38,102 nt of DNA. It comes from Pseudomonas lundensis (lineage in GTDB: Bacteria; Pseudomonadota; Gammaproteobacteria; Pseudomonadales; Pseudomonadaceae). Below are positions 1 to 8,491 of this stretch, piece by piece. The stretch lies in contig NZ_NQKI01000041.1 of the NCBI RefSeq assembly GCF_002269125.1, positions 1 to 38,102 of the forward strand, given 5' to 3'. A program made the position numbers and the translations under genes. The notes under the pieces were generated by a model. The model ran no database searches and was not told where the DNA came from. It was given only the letters and a program-made list of their open reading frames with translations. Numbering within the stretch: the stretch's first letter is position 1; each line of letters starts with the position of its first letter.

Positions 1-211
1 GCCCCCCTTCGAACGACCCACCCCATCGCCTGCTCCCTTTGAGGGATAACGCGCTAATTGACCAACGCCTGTGGCTTTCATATGGGCGACTTCTTACAAA
101 GAAACAGACATGATTACCTGTCACCGCACATAGAGTCCGACAGACACTGAACCCTGTTCTACGCTGTCAGTCGTATCGTCAGCTAAATCAGCATCACGCA
201 AAGGAGCCTGC
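1..211. other. upstream region of the RND efflux operon, no gene seen
   Basis: No credible coding region is visible. A TTGACC at 58-63 followed 17 bases later by TATGGG at 81-86 could be a weak sigma70-type promoter for the downstream operon, but the -10 match is poor. A loose gacag/ctgtc inverted pair near 140-170 could be part of a repressor site. No regulator gene lies inside the window. Confidence 0.3.
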
Positions 212-1303
212 ATGGCTGGTCCTCGAAGTATGGGTATGTTGGGCGTCAGCCTGGTGGTATTGCTGACCGCGTGCGGTAAAGAAGCCCCCAAAGCGCCTCT
301 GTCGCCACGGGTGTATGTACAGCAGGTGAGCACGCGCGAATTTGCGCCCCCGATTCAACTCAGCGGAGACATTCAGGCGCGGGTCGAAACCCAGCTTTCT
401 TTCCGCGTGGGCGGCAAAATTATCGAGCGTAGCGTAGACGTCGGCGATCATATTCAGGCCCATCAAGTGCTGGCGCGCCTGGACCCCAAAGATTTGAAAA
501 TCCAGGTCGCCACGGCGCAGGCCAGCGTGAATGCCCAGCAGGCGCAAGTGGTGCAAACCCGCGCCGCGTTTATCCGTCAGCAAAAACTGCTGCCAAAGGG
601 CTATACCAGCCAAAGCGAATACGATGCCGCCAACGCCGCACAACTCAGCGCACAAAGTGCTCTGACCGCTGCTCAGGCGCAGTTGGCCAATGCCCGCGAA
701 CAGTTGAGTTACAGCAACCTCGAAGCCGAAGCACCGGGTGTCATTACGGCGCGACAGGCCGAAGTGGGGCAGGTGGTGCAAGCCACCATGCCGATTTTCA
801 CATTGGCCCGCGACGGCGCTCGGGATGCAGTGTTCAACGTTTACGAGTCCCTGTTCATCGAGCCGCCCAAGGACCCGACCGTGCAGGTCACGTTGCTCAG
901 CAATCCGCAGATCAAGGTCAAAGGCCAGATTCGGGAAATCACCCCCACCGTGGCGGCGCAAAGCGGCACCCTGCAAATCAAGGTGCAGCTCGATGAACTG
1001 CCCAAGGGCATGGATTTAGGCTCGATCGTCAGCGTCAACCTGACCCCGCCGCCCAGCCGCAGCATCGAACTGCCCTGGTCGGCACTGACCAAAGACGTCA
1101 GCGAACCCGCTGTGTGGCTGGTGGACGACAACAACAGCGTGCGCCTGCAACGGGTGAAAGTCGGGCGTTATCTGACCGGCAGCGTCATCATCAACGAAGG
1201 CCTCAAGGACGGAGAGAACGTCGTGGTCGCAGGCGGCCAATTGTTGCACCCCGGCATGCAGGTCGAGATTGCCCCCGTCCCGGCCGGAGGTATTGAGCTA
1301 TGA
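212..1303 (+). CDS. RND efflux periplasmic adaptor (membrane fusion lipoprotein), first of two
   Basis: This 363-residue protein is a membrane-fusion adaptor that links an inner-membrane RND pump to an outer-membrane channel in the periplasm. The N-terminus has a short hydrophobic stretch ending in a lipobox (LLTAC, Cys21), so it is probably an inner-membrane-anchored lipoprotein. A barrel-sandwich/lipoyl half (GGKIIERSVDVGDHI, about residues 67-81) precedes an Ala/Gln-rich alpha-helical hairpin (about 95-170), then the second lipoyl half and beta-barrel domains. The start is supported by AAGGAG seven bases upstream of the ATG. The stop overlaps the next ATG in ATGA, indicating coupling. Two adaptors followed by one RND gene is the architecture of TriABC in P. 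aeruginosa. That assignment is by architecture only; the substrate is unknown. Confidence 0.9.
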   Translation: MAGPRSMGMLGVSLVVLLTACGKEAPKAPLSPRVYVQQVSTREFAPPIQLSGDIQARVETQLSFRVGGKIIERSVDVGDHIQAHQVLARLDPKDLKIQVATAQASVNAQQAQVVQTRAAFIRQQKLLPKGYTSQSEYDAANAAQLSAQSALTAAQAQLANAREQLSYSNLEAEAPGVITARQAEVGQVVQATMPIFTLARDGARDAVFNVYESLFIEPPKDPTVQVTLLSNPQIKVKGQIREITPTVAAQSGTLQIKVQLDELPKGMDLGSIVSVNLTPPPSRSIELPWSALTKDVSEPAVWLVDDNNSVRLQRVKVGRYLTGSVIINEGLKDGENVVVAGGQLLHPGMQVEIAPVPAGGIEL

Positions 1304-2367
1304 AGCCCTTCTGGATCGTGCCATTGGCCGCCGCCCTGCTGGTCGGTTGCTCCGAAGAGAAAGCCCCGGAACCGGTTCGCCCTGCGCTGTACGTGGTGGC
1401 TGAGCCTCAGCTGACAGAACACTTCGGCCGCTTCGCCGGCAATATCGAAGCGCGTTACGAAAGCACCTTGGGCTTTCGCGTGCCGGGGCGCATTGTGCGG
1501 CGTTATTACGACGTCGGCGCCGTGGTGAAACAGGGCGATATTCTGGCCAACCTCGACCCGACCGATCAGCAAAACCAACTGCGCGCCGCGCAAGGCGACC
1601 TGGCCAAAGCGCAGGCGCAGCTCATCAACGCACAAGCCAATGCCCGTCGTCAGCAAGAGCTGTTCAACCGCGGTGTCGGCGCCCAGGCGCAACTCGATAC
1701 TGCCCAGGCTGACCTGAAAACCACGGCGGCTTCGATGCAACAGGCCGTGGCGGCGGTCAACCAGGCGCAAGACCAGCTCAGTTATTGCAACCTGCGCGCC
1801 GACCATGACGCCGTCATCACCGACTGGAAAGCCGAAGCTGGCCAAGTGGTCAGTATCGGTGAAGAGGTCGTCACGCTGGCCCGCCCCGAAATCAAGGAAG
1901 CCGTGATTGACCTGCCGGGGCCATTGGCCGAGGCGTTGCCCAAAGGCATCGAATTCCAAGTGGCGGGGCAGCTTGATCCCAACGTGAAAACCACCGCCCA
2001 TGTGCGGGAAATCGCCCCGCAGGCCGACAGCGCCACCCGCACCCGGCGTACCCGGCTGACGCTGGACCAGACGCCGCCCGCGTTTCGCCTGGGCAGCTCG
2101 GTCAGCGTGACCGTCAGCAGTCCGATTGCCGAGCATTTCGAGCTGCCCGTCACCGCCCTGCAAGAAACCGACGGCAAAACCCGCGTGTGGATCATCGACA
2201 CGCCCTCGCACACTGTCAGCCCGCATGAGGTCACCGTGCTGCGCCGTAACGCGCACACGGCGCTGCTGAGCGGCGGCCTCAAGAGCGGCGACAAAGTGGT
2301 CATTGCCGGGGTGAACAGCCTCACGCCCGGACAGAACGTCAGACTGGATAAGGAAAGCTCGCAATGA
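1300..2367 (+). CDS. RND efflux periplasmic adaptor (membrane fusion lipoprotein), second of two
   Basis: This second adaptor, 355 residues, is a paralogue of the gene before it. It has a signal peptide with a lipobox (LLVGC, Cys17), a first lipoyl half around residues 62-78 (PGRIVRRYYDVGAVV), a Gln/Ala-rich coiled-coil hairpin around 95-160, and a C-terminal barrel and membrane-proximal region. In two-adaptor pumps such as TriABC both adaptors are required, probably forming mixed assemblies around one pump trimer; whether that holds here is inference. Its start codon overlaps the stop of the first adaptor by four bases and its own stop overlaps the pump start in the same way, so all three are one translationally coupled operon. 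Confidence 0.9.
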   Translation: MKPFWIVPLAAALLVGCSEEKAPEPVRPALYVVAEPQLTEHFGRFAGNIEARYESTLGFRVPGRIVRRYYDVGAVVKQGDILANLDPTDQQNQLRAAQGDLAKAQAQLINAQANARRQQELFNRGVGAQAQLDTAQADLKTTAASMQQAVAAVNQAQDQLSYCNLRADHDAVITDWKAEAGQVVSIGEEVVTLARPEIKEAVIDLPGPLAEALPKGIEFQVAGQLDPNVKTTAHVREIAPQADSATRTRRTRLTLDQTPPAFRLGSSVSVTVSSPIAEHFELPVTALQETDGKTRVWIIDTPSHTVSPHEVTVLRRNAHTALLSGGLKSGDKVVIAGVNSLTPGQNVRLDKESSQ

Positions 2368-5300
2368 ATGGGAAGTTCAACCTGTCCGAGTGGGCCCTGA
2401 AGCATCAGTCGTTTGTCTGGTATTTGATGTTCGTCGCGGTCCTTGCCGGGATCTTTTCGTACATGAACCTGGGGCGCGCCGAAGACCCCAGCTTCGCCAT
2501 CAAGACCATGGTGATTCAGACTCGCTGGCCGGGCGCCACGGTCGATGAAACCATGCTGCAGGTCACGGACCGGATCGAGAAAAAACTCGAAGAACTCGAC
2601 TCGCTGGACTACGTGCAAAGCTACACCCGCCCCGGTGAATCCACGGTGTTCGTGTTCCTCAAGGACACCACCGAGGCCAAGGCGATTCCGCAGATCTGGT
2701 ACCAGGTGCGCAAGAAAATCGACGACATTCGCGGCGACTTCCCCCAAGGCATTCAAGGCCCGGGGTTCGACGACGAGTTCGGTGATGTGTACGGCACCAT
2801 TTACGCCTTTACCGGCGACGGCTTCACCATGCGCCAACTGCGCGATTACGTGGAGCATGTGCGCACCGGGATTCGCGACGTGCCCAATCGCGGCAAGGTG
2901 ATGACCATTGGCGAGCAGGATGAGACGTTTTACCTGAATTTCTCGACCCGCAAACTCGCTGCGCTGGGGCTGGATCAGCAGCAGGTGCTGCAAAGCCTGC
3001 AAGCACAAAACGCCGTGACCCCCGCCGGGGTGATCGAAGCGGGGCCGGAGCGCATGTCGGTGCGCACCTCCGGGCAATTCCACACCACTGAAGACCTCGA
3101 AGCCGTCAACCTGCGGGTCAATGACCGGTTCTATCGCCTGGCAGACATTGCCGAAATCACCCGGGGTTATGTTGACCCTGCTTCACCGATGTTCCACTAC
3201 AACGGTAAACCGGCCATCGGCCTGGCCATCGCCATGAACGATGGCGGCAACATTCAGGCGTTCGGGCAGGAACTGCAACAACGCATCGACGACCTGACCG
3301 CCGAACTGCCGCTGGGGGTGGACGTGCACATGGTGTCGGACCAGGCCCAAGTGGTTGAAGTGGCCGTGGGCGGCTTCACCAGTGCGCTGTTCGAAGCGGT
3401 GATTATCGTGCTGGGGGTGAGTTTTATCAGCCTCGGCCTGCGCGCCGGACTGGTGGTGGCCATCTCGATCCCGCTGGTGCTGGCGCTGGTGTTTGTGTTC
3501 ATGGAGTTCACCGGCATCGCCATGCAGCGGGTGTCGCTGGGTGCGCTGATCATCGCCCTTGGCCTGCTGGTGGATGACGCCATGATTACCGTGGAGGTCA
3601 TGATTACGCGGCTCGAAATGGGAGAAAGCAAGGAGCAAGCGGCCACGTTTGCCTACCACTCCACGGCTTTCCCGATGCTCACCGGCACGTTGGTGACGGT
3701 CGCCGGTTTCGTGCCTATCGGGCTCAACAACAGCTCGGCCGGGGAGTACACCTTCACCCTGTTCGCGGTGATAGCCGTCGCGATGCTGGTCTCGTGGGTG
3801 GTGGCCGTGTTGTTCGCGCCGGTGCTGGGCGTGCATATCCTCAGCGCCAAGGTCAAACCCAAGCCCGAGAAGCCAGGGCGTCTGGCCCATGCGTTTGATA
3901 CGGGCCTGCTGTGGTGCATGCGCCATCGGTGGCTCACCATTGGCGCGACTGTGCTGATGTTCGTGCTGTCGGTGTTCGGCCTGGGCCTGGTACAAAACCA
4001 GTTCTTCCCGTCGTCAGACCGACCTGAAATTCTGGTGGACCTGAACCTGCCGCAAAACGCCTCCATCGCTGAAACCCTCAAGGTCACTCAGCGCTTTGAG
4101 GACACCCTCAAGGGCGACCCGGACATCGTGCGCTGGAGCAGTTACATCGGCGAGGGTGCGATCCGTTTCTACCTGCCGCTGGACCAGCAACTGCAAAACC
4201 CGTTTTTTGCCCAACTGGTGATCGTCAGCACCGGGCTTGAGAGCCGCGATGTGCTGATGGCTCGCCTGGAGAAACGCCTGCGCGACGACTTTGTGGGCGT
4301 CGGCACGTTCGTGCACACCCTTGAGCTGGGGCCGCCAGTGGGTCAGCCGCTGCAATACCGCGTCAGTGGCCCGAACATCGATCAGGTGCGCAAACACGCG
4401 ATTGATCTGGCCACGGTGCTCGATGCCAACCCGAACGTCGGTGAAATCAACTTCAACTGGAACGAACCGGGCAAAGTCCTGCGCATCGACATTGCTCAGG
4501 ACAAAGCCCGCCAGTACGGCCTCTCGTCCGAAGACGTGGCCCGCGTGATGAACAGCATCGTCAGCGGCGCGGCGGTCAGTCAGGTCAAAGACGACATTTA
4601 CCTGATCAACATTGTCGGCCGGGCGGTGGGCACCGAGCGGGACTCCCCGGAAACCCTGCTCAACCTGCAAATCACCACCCCGAGCGGCACCTCCATTCCA
4701 TTGCTGGCCTTTGCCTCCGTGCGGTATGAACTGGAGCAACCGCTGATCTGGAGCCGCGACCGCATCCCGACCCTGACCCTCAAAGCGTCGGTGCGCGGCA
4801 GCATGCAACCGACCGATCTGGTGGCGGACCTCAAGCCGGCTATCGACAAATTTGCGGCAGAGCTGCCCCGTGGCTACACGCTGCAAACCGGTGGCACAGT
4901 GGAGCAAAGCGCCAAGGCGCAAGGCCCGATCGCGCACGTGGTGCCGTTGATGCTGTTTTTGATGGCGACCTTTTTGATGATCCAGTTGCAGAGCGTGCAG
5001 AAGATGTTTCTGGTGGCCAGTGTCGCGCCACTGGGGCTGATCGGCGTGGTGCTGGCGCTGGTGCCGACCGGAACGCCTATGGGCTTTGTGGCGATCCTGG
5101 GGATTCTGGCGCTGGTGGGCATCATTATTCGTAACTCGGTGATTCTGGTGACGCAGATCGACCAGTTCGAGCGCGACGGCTACGACCCGTGGCACGCCGT
5201 GGTGCAAGCGACTGAACACCGTCGTCGGCCGATCTTGCTGACTGCTGCGGCCGCCAGCCTGGGCATGATCCCGATTGCCCGCGAAGTGTTCTGGGGGCCG

Positions 5301-5426
5301 ATGGCCTACGCCATGATTGGCGGCATCATCTCTGCCACCTTGCTGACCTTGCTGTTCCTGCCCGCGCTGTACGTGGCCTGGTACAAAATCAAGGAGTCGA
5401 AGGAACCCAGCCCGGTCGCCAAATAA
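2364..5426 (+). CDS. RND efflux transporter permease (TriC/AcrB-type)
   Basis: This 1020-residue inner-membrane proton-driven efflux pump has the usual RND length and two-fold repeat: TM1 near residues 15-33, a large periplasmic loop, TM2-6 (about 335-480), TM7 near 530, a second periplasmic loop, and TM8-12 (about 860-1010). The TM4 proton-relay pair is present as Asp404-Asp405 in GLLVDDAMI, which indicates drug/lipophile pumps rather than metal (HME) pumps. The TM10 position that is Lys in AcrB is Arg923 here (IIIRNSV). With two adaptors upstream it most resembles TriC. No outer-membrane factor is encoded nearby, so a TolC-like channel (OpmH in the Tri system) would be supplied from elsewhere. 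Substrate specificity cannot be read from the sequence. Confidence 0.93.
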   Translation: MNGKFNLSEWALKHQSFVWYLMFVAVLAGIFSYMNLGRAEDPSFAIKTMVIQTRWPGATVDETMLQVTDRIEKKLEELDSLDYVQSYTRPGESTVFVFLKDTTEAKAIPQIWYQVRKKIDDIRGDFPQGIQGPGFDDEFGDVYGTIYAFTGDGFTMRQLRDYVEHVRTGIRDVPNRGKVMTIGEQDETFYLNFSTRKLAALGLDQQQVLQSLQAQNAVTPAGVIEAGPERMSVRTSGQFHTTEDLEAVNLRVNDRFYRLADIAEITRGYVDPASPMFHYNGKPAIGLAIAMNDGGNIQAFGQELQQRIDDLTAELPLGVDVHMVSDQAQVVEVAVGGFTSALFEAVIIVLGVSFISLGLRAGLVVAISIPLVLALVFVFMEFTGIAMQRVSLGALIIALGLLVDDAMITVEVMITRLEMGESKEQAATFAYHSTAFPMLTGTLVTVAGFVPIGLNNSSAGEYTFTLFAVIAVAMLVSWVVAVLFAPVLGVHILSAKVKPKPEKPGRLAHAFDTGLLWCMRHRWLTIGATVLMFVLSVFGLGLVQNQFFPSSDRPEILVDLNLPQNASIAETLKVTQRFEDTLKGDPDIVRWSSYIGEGAIRFYLPLDQQLQNPFFAQLVIVSTGLESRDVLMARLEKRLRDDFVGVGTFVHTLELGPPVGQPLQYRVSGPNIDQVRKHAIDLATVLDANPNVGEINFNWNEPGKVLRIDIAQDKARQYGLSSEDVARVMNSIVSGAAVSQVKDDIYLINIVGRAVGTERDSPETLLNLQITTPSGTSIPLLAFASVRYELEQPLIWSRDRIPTLTLKASVRGSMQPTDLVADLKPAIDKFAAELPRGYTLQTGGTVEQSAKAQGPIAHVVPLMLFLMATFLMIQLQSVQKMFLVASVAPLGLIGVVLALVPTGTPMGFVAILGILALVGIIIRNSVILVTQIDQFERDGYDPWHAVVQATEHRRRPILLTAAAASLGMIPIAREVFWGPMAYAMIGGIISATLLTLLFLPALYVAWYKIKESKEPSPVAK

Positions 5427-5491
5427 TCGAGGCAGGGGGCGTATGCGGGAGGGCTAAAGAGAGGCCCGCCTGCAAAAGCCCCTCATCCCAA

Positions 5492-5512
5492 CCCTCTCCC
5501 GCCGGGAGAGGG
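5492..5512. repeat. 21-bp perfect palindrome (REP-like), possible terminator of the efflux operon
   Basis: Ten-base arms CCCTCTCCCG and CGGGAGAGGG flank a single central C. The element sits 66 bases after the pump stop codon. It lies inside a phrase (cctcatcccaaccctctccc) of the kind often dispersed between genes in Pseudomonas, so it is probably a repetitive extragenic palindrome. It could also stop transcripts from both sides, but no T-run follows it. Confidence 0.6.
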
Positions 5513-5529
5513 TGCGTGAGCGCGGGCTT

Positions 5530-5787
5530 TCAGTCCGACCGCAACACCACGACCCCCAGCACATCGCAGCCTTCCTGCAACAACAGCGCAGTCGCCTCAC
5601 ACACCGCGTTCAATTCCTGCTGGGCACTGCTGGCGGCGCTTAAGTGGGACAAACTACGTAACAAATTCTTGGCCGCCTGAAAGCGCTGCTCGGCACAACA
5701 GAGCAGGGCAGAGACAGAGGCGCGGGTATCAATCAGAAGAACGTCGGAGCCGACAGGGTTGTCGGTTTGCGGAAGAAAGTGCGACAT
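5530..5787 (-). CDS. small hypothetical protein (85 aa), possibly DUF3077/DUF6124-like
   Basis: The product is a short, mostly helical protein without signal peptide or membrane segment. It has an Asp-rich N-terminus, then an Ala/Leu/Cys-rich helix pair (ASVSALLCCAEQ, about residues 23-34), and ends in a hydrophobic GVVVLRSD tail. The general plan, a short disordered start plus two helices, resembles the small DUF3077/DUF6124 proteins common in Pseudomonas; that comparison is from memory and not verified. The start is supported by GGAG seven bases upstream of ATG. A strong imperfect hairpin lies about 60 bases upstream, in what would be the 5' leader or promoter. Function unknown. Confidence 0.55.
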   Translation of the reverse strand: MSHFLPQTDNPVGSDVLLIDTRASVSALLCCAEQRFQAAKNLLRSLSHLSAASSAQQELNAVCEATALLLQEGCDVLGVVVLRSD

Positions 5788-5845
5788 GGCGAAGCTCCAA
5801 TAGGGTGAGGAGCCACTTCAATCAGCTTGCACGCAGAAAGAGGGT

Positions 5846-5919
5846 GGCAGCTGTGCGCGGGTGTGCAAGACCGGTTATTGGGACCCGGCAGACCCTAAGA
5901 TCTCCCCCGCACAACTGCC
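5846..5919 (-). promoter_or_regulatory. leader/promoter hairpin upstream of the 85-aa gene
   Basis: Bases 5846-5861 and 5904-5919 form a 16-position stem with 14 pairs (5 pairs, mismatch, 6 pairs, mismatch, 3 pairs), enclosing 42 bases that hold further GC-rich dyads (ccgg and gggacccgg around 5870-5890). Its location just upstream of the minus-strand small gene suggests an RNA leader or an intrinsic regulatory structure. It could instead be a repeated DNA element carried along with this gene family. Confidence 0.45.
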
Positions 5920-6136
5920 ATAACGCAGGTGTAGGCGCGGAGCCTACCAAGCGATATGACAAGTTGAAATCCAATAATCGGGCTTGCACGCCCGGACGCT
6001 GAAAATTCAGCGACGGCGCGGACTATAGGCAGCCCGTAACGGCCATCACAATGGGGGCAAACGCGAGCAAGCCTGATCCCACAACAGTCAGGGAAAGGTC
6101 CGTAGAACCGGCCGAGGTCAAGCGCGGCCCCAACCA
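5920..6136. other. intergenic stretch with no supported gene
   Basis: The segment continues the gap between the small gene and betT. A minus-strand open frame of 92 codons runs 5895-6173 but has no convincing ribosome site and overlaps both the leader hairpin and the betT terminator. It is treated as non-coding. The GC-rich sequence has no further clear sites. Confidence 0.4.
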
Positions 6137-6163
6137 CAAGCCCGCCCATTGCGGGCGGGCTTG
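6137..6163 (-). terminator. terminator hairpin after betT
   Basis: Eleven-base arms (6137-6147 and 6153-6163, core AAGCCCGCCC/GGGCGGGCTT) with a five-base loop lie seven bases past the betT stop codon on the minus strand. There is no long T-run, so efficiency is uncertain, but position and strength fit an intrinsic terminator. Confidence 0.6.
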
Positions 6164-6169
6164 TCTCGA

Positions 6170-8170
6170 TCAACGCACCAGGTGCAAGAACTGCATATGG
6201 CGCTCGTACTGGTCGAGGATGTCGTTGATGATTTGCTCTTTGGTGTAGCCGGTCAGGTCGTAGTCCTGGCTGCCTTCACTCAAGTGCACTTCGGCCCGGT
6301 AGTAACGGCGGTTACGCAGCTCTTTGGGGCCCATGCCGCCACGGGCGAACGATGGGGTGAAGTAGCCGCGCATCTGCACCTGGTACACGAACGGGTGTTC
6401 GTCACCGTGGCCGATTTCCAGGCTCACGTTGTCGTTGGCCGGGTCAGGCTGGGTGACGACGTTAAGCCCTTTCTCAAGGAACACGGCGCTTACTTCTTCA
6501 ATCGCTGGCCGCACCGTGGTGTCCATAAAGCGGTACACCTCGTCGCGTGACGGGAAGTGCACGGCCTGGCTCAAGCGCTGACGCCAGCCGCCACGCCCGC
6601 GGCGCGAAGCCGAGACCGGTGCCAGCGAGTGCATTTGCGCGATCTTCTTCTGCGACTCCAGATAGAACGCCTTGTGCAGGCCCCACATCATCAGCAACAG
6701 AATCAACGAGAACGGCAACGAGGTCAGCACCACTGCCGATTTCAGCGCATCGATGCTGCCGGAGAACAACAGCGCACTGGTGACCAGCGCGGTCATCGCC
6801 CCCCAGAACACGCGCAGCCATTTCGGGCCGTCTTCGTCAGGGTTGCCGCCACGGGCCGAGAGGGTGGACAGCACCACCGTGCCGGAGTCGGCCGAGGTCA
6901 CGAAGAACACAAAACTGATGAACACCGTCACGGCGATCACGGTTTTGCTCCACGGGTAGGTTTCCAGCAGCAGGTACAGGGTGCGCGACGGGTCGTCGAT
7001 GGCCGACTGGCCAAGGGCAACCATGCCATGGTTGAGCACTTGGTCGATGGCGCTGTTGCCGAAGATCGACATCCAGGCCAGGGTAAAGCCAAGCGGGATC
7101 AGCAGCACGCCAAACACGAACTCACGGATGGTCCGGCCACGGGAGATACGCGCAATGAACAGGCCCACAAACGGCGACCATGCGATCCACCAGGCCCAAT
7201 AGAAGACGGTCCAGCCACCCAGCCAGTCGCTTGGCTTGTCGTAGGCGTACACGTCGAAACTCTTGGTCGGCAGCGAGCCGAGGTAGTCACCGATGTTTTG
7301 CACCAGGGTGTTGAGCAAATGCTGGGTCGGCCCGGCAAATAGCACAAACAGCAGCAGCGCGCAGGCCAGCAGCATGTTTATATCGGACATCACCCGCACG
7401 CCTTTATCGACGCCGGCAATTGCCACCAAAATGGCAGCGCCCATCATCAGCGTAATCAGGCCCACCTGCACCCATTGGGTGTGCGGCATGCCGAACAGGT
7501 AGTCGAGGCCAGAATTGAGGTGCAACACCCCAAAGCCCATATCAGCGCCCAAACCGAACACCGTGGCGATGATGCCGAAACCATCCACGGCATACCCGAT
7601 CGGGCCATTGATGCGCTTGCCGATCAGCGGGTAAAGCGCCGAGCGCAGCGCCAGCGGCAGGTTGTGGCGGTACGCAAAGTACGCCAGTGCCATACCGACA
7701 AAGGCAAACACACCCCAGCCGTGCAGGCCCCAGTGCAAGAACAGCAACTGCATACCCTGACGCGCCGCCTCGGCGTTACCGGCAGGGCCTTGCGGCGGGT
7801 TGAGCATGTGCGTCAGGGGTTCGGACACGCAGAAGAAAAATAGCGTGATGCTGATCCCGGCGGCAAAGAGCATGCCCGCCCAGGACAGGTAACTGAACTC
7901 AGGTTCGTCGTGGTCGGCACCGAGCTTGATCTTGCCGTAGCCGGACAAGGCGGTGACGACCACGAAGATCAGATACAGGGTCATCGCTAGCATGTAGTAC
8001 CAGCCGACCGTATTGGCCGCCCAGTTTTGTGCTGCCAGCAGCCATTCACCGGCCGCTGCGGGCATGGCAATCACCACCACCCCAAAGATCAGAATAAAGA
8101 TCGCCGCGAAGTAAAAAACCGGCGGGTTCATGCGAATGGAAGACGTCTCAGACGTCAGGGGTACACTCAT
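6170..8170 (-). CDS. betT: choline transporter BetT (BCCT family)
   Basis: This 666-residue BCCT-family secondary transporter imports choline, the precursor of the osmoprotectant and carbon source glycine betaine. Twelve membrane segments fill about residues 15-510. The family signature with clustered Trp is visible from Trp320 (WTVFYWAWWIAWSPFVGLF region), followed by ARISRGRTIREF. About 150 residues of hydrophilic C-terminal domain (515-666) follow, the length seen in BetT-type carriers, where this tail senses osmolality. The start ATG is preceded by AAGGTG about ten bases upstream. The gene is monocistronic between the hairpin at 6137-6163 and a 320-bp upstream region holding a TTGAA/TTCAA dyad that could be a regulator site. 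No betIBA genes are nearby. Another quaternary amine as substrate is possible. Confidence 0.9.
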   Translation of the reverse strand: MSVPLTSETSSIRMNPPVFYFAAIFILIFGVVVIAMPAAAGEWLLAAQNWAANTVGWYYMLAMTLYLIFVVVTALSGYGKIKLGADHDEPEFSYLSWAGMLFAAGISITLFFFCVSEPLTHMLNPPQGPAGNAEAARQGMQLLFLHWGLHGWGVFAFVGMALAYFAYRHNLPLALRSALYPLIGKRINGPIGYAVDGFGIIATVFGLGADMGFGVLHLNSGLDYLFGMPHTQWVQVGLITLMMGAAILVAIAGVDKGVRVMSDINMLLACALLLFVLFAGPTQHLLNTLVQNIGDYLGSLPTKSFDVYAYDKPSDWLGGWTVFYWAWWIAWSPFVGLFIARISRGRTIREFVFGVLLIPLGFTLAWMSIFGNSAIDQVLNHGMVALGQSAIDDPSRTLYLLLETYPWSKTVIAVTVFISFVFFVTSADSGTVVLSTLSARGGNPDEDGPKWLRVFWGAMTALVTSALLFSGSIDALKSAVVLTSLPFSLILLLMMWGLHKAFYLESQKKIAQMHSLAPVSASRRGRGGWRQRLSQAVHFPSRDEVYRFMDTTVRPAIEEVSAVFLEKGLNVVTQPDPANDNVSLEIGHGDEHPFVYQVQMRGYFTPSFARGGMGPKELRNRRYYRAEVHLSEGSQDYDLTGYTKEQIINDILDQYERHMQFLHLVR

Positions 8171-8491
8171 TGGATGTGCACCTTATAGAGGTAAAACGAG
8201 AGCAAAAAGAGCGGATTCGGCAAAGGTAAGCCTCCTGTTGTGAGCGGGCAGCGGACCACCGTTTTAAGTTGAACACGTATTCAAGTTAAACATGGATGGC
8301 CTTTTAGAACTAATCGCTGCCCACGGCTTCACGTCTAATACGTTAGCGCATGGCAAGGTATGACACATGGCCATGATCAACGTTCAGCCGTTGTCACAAG
8401 GGGCTTTCAGCGCGAAGAGGGCACTGATGAAAAAGAGGGATTTTCAGCGATGAAAAAAATTCAGAAAAAATTCTTCCCCCCGCGCATTTGA
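8171..8491. other. betT upstream region
   Basis: No gene is seen in these roughly 320 bases. The segment holds a near-perfect dyad at 8269-8284 and an A/T-rich run at about 8448-8475 just beyond the 3' end of the dioxygenase-like gene. It must contain the betT promoter, but no convincing -35/-10 pair was found. Confidence 0.4.
8269..8284. promoter_or_regulatory. candidate operator (TTGAA-N6-TTCAA) upstream of betT
   Basis: TTGAACACGTATTCAA matches its own reverse complement at 14 of 16 positions and lies about 100 bases upstream of the betT start. The half-site TTGAAC resembles half-sites recalled for BetI (TetR family) operators of choline genes. Binding by BetI here is inference. Confidence 0.35.

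Noticed and set aside
1168..5219. several long minus-strand open frames opposite the RND operon
   Set aside because: They are antisense shadows of GC-rich genes; the plus-strand proteins are clear family members with coupled starts.
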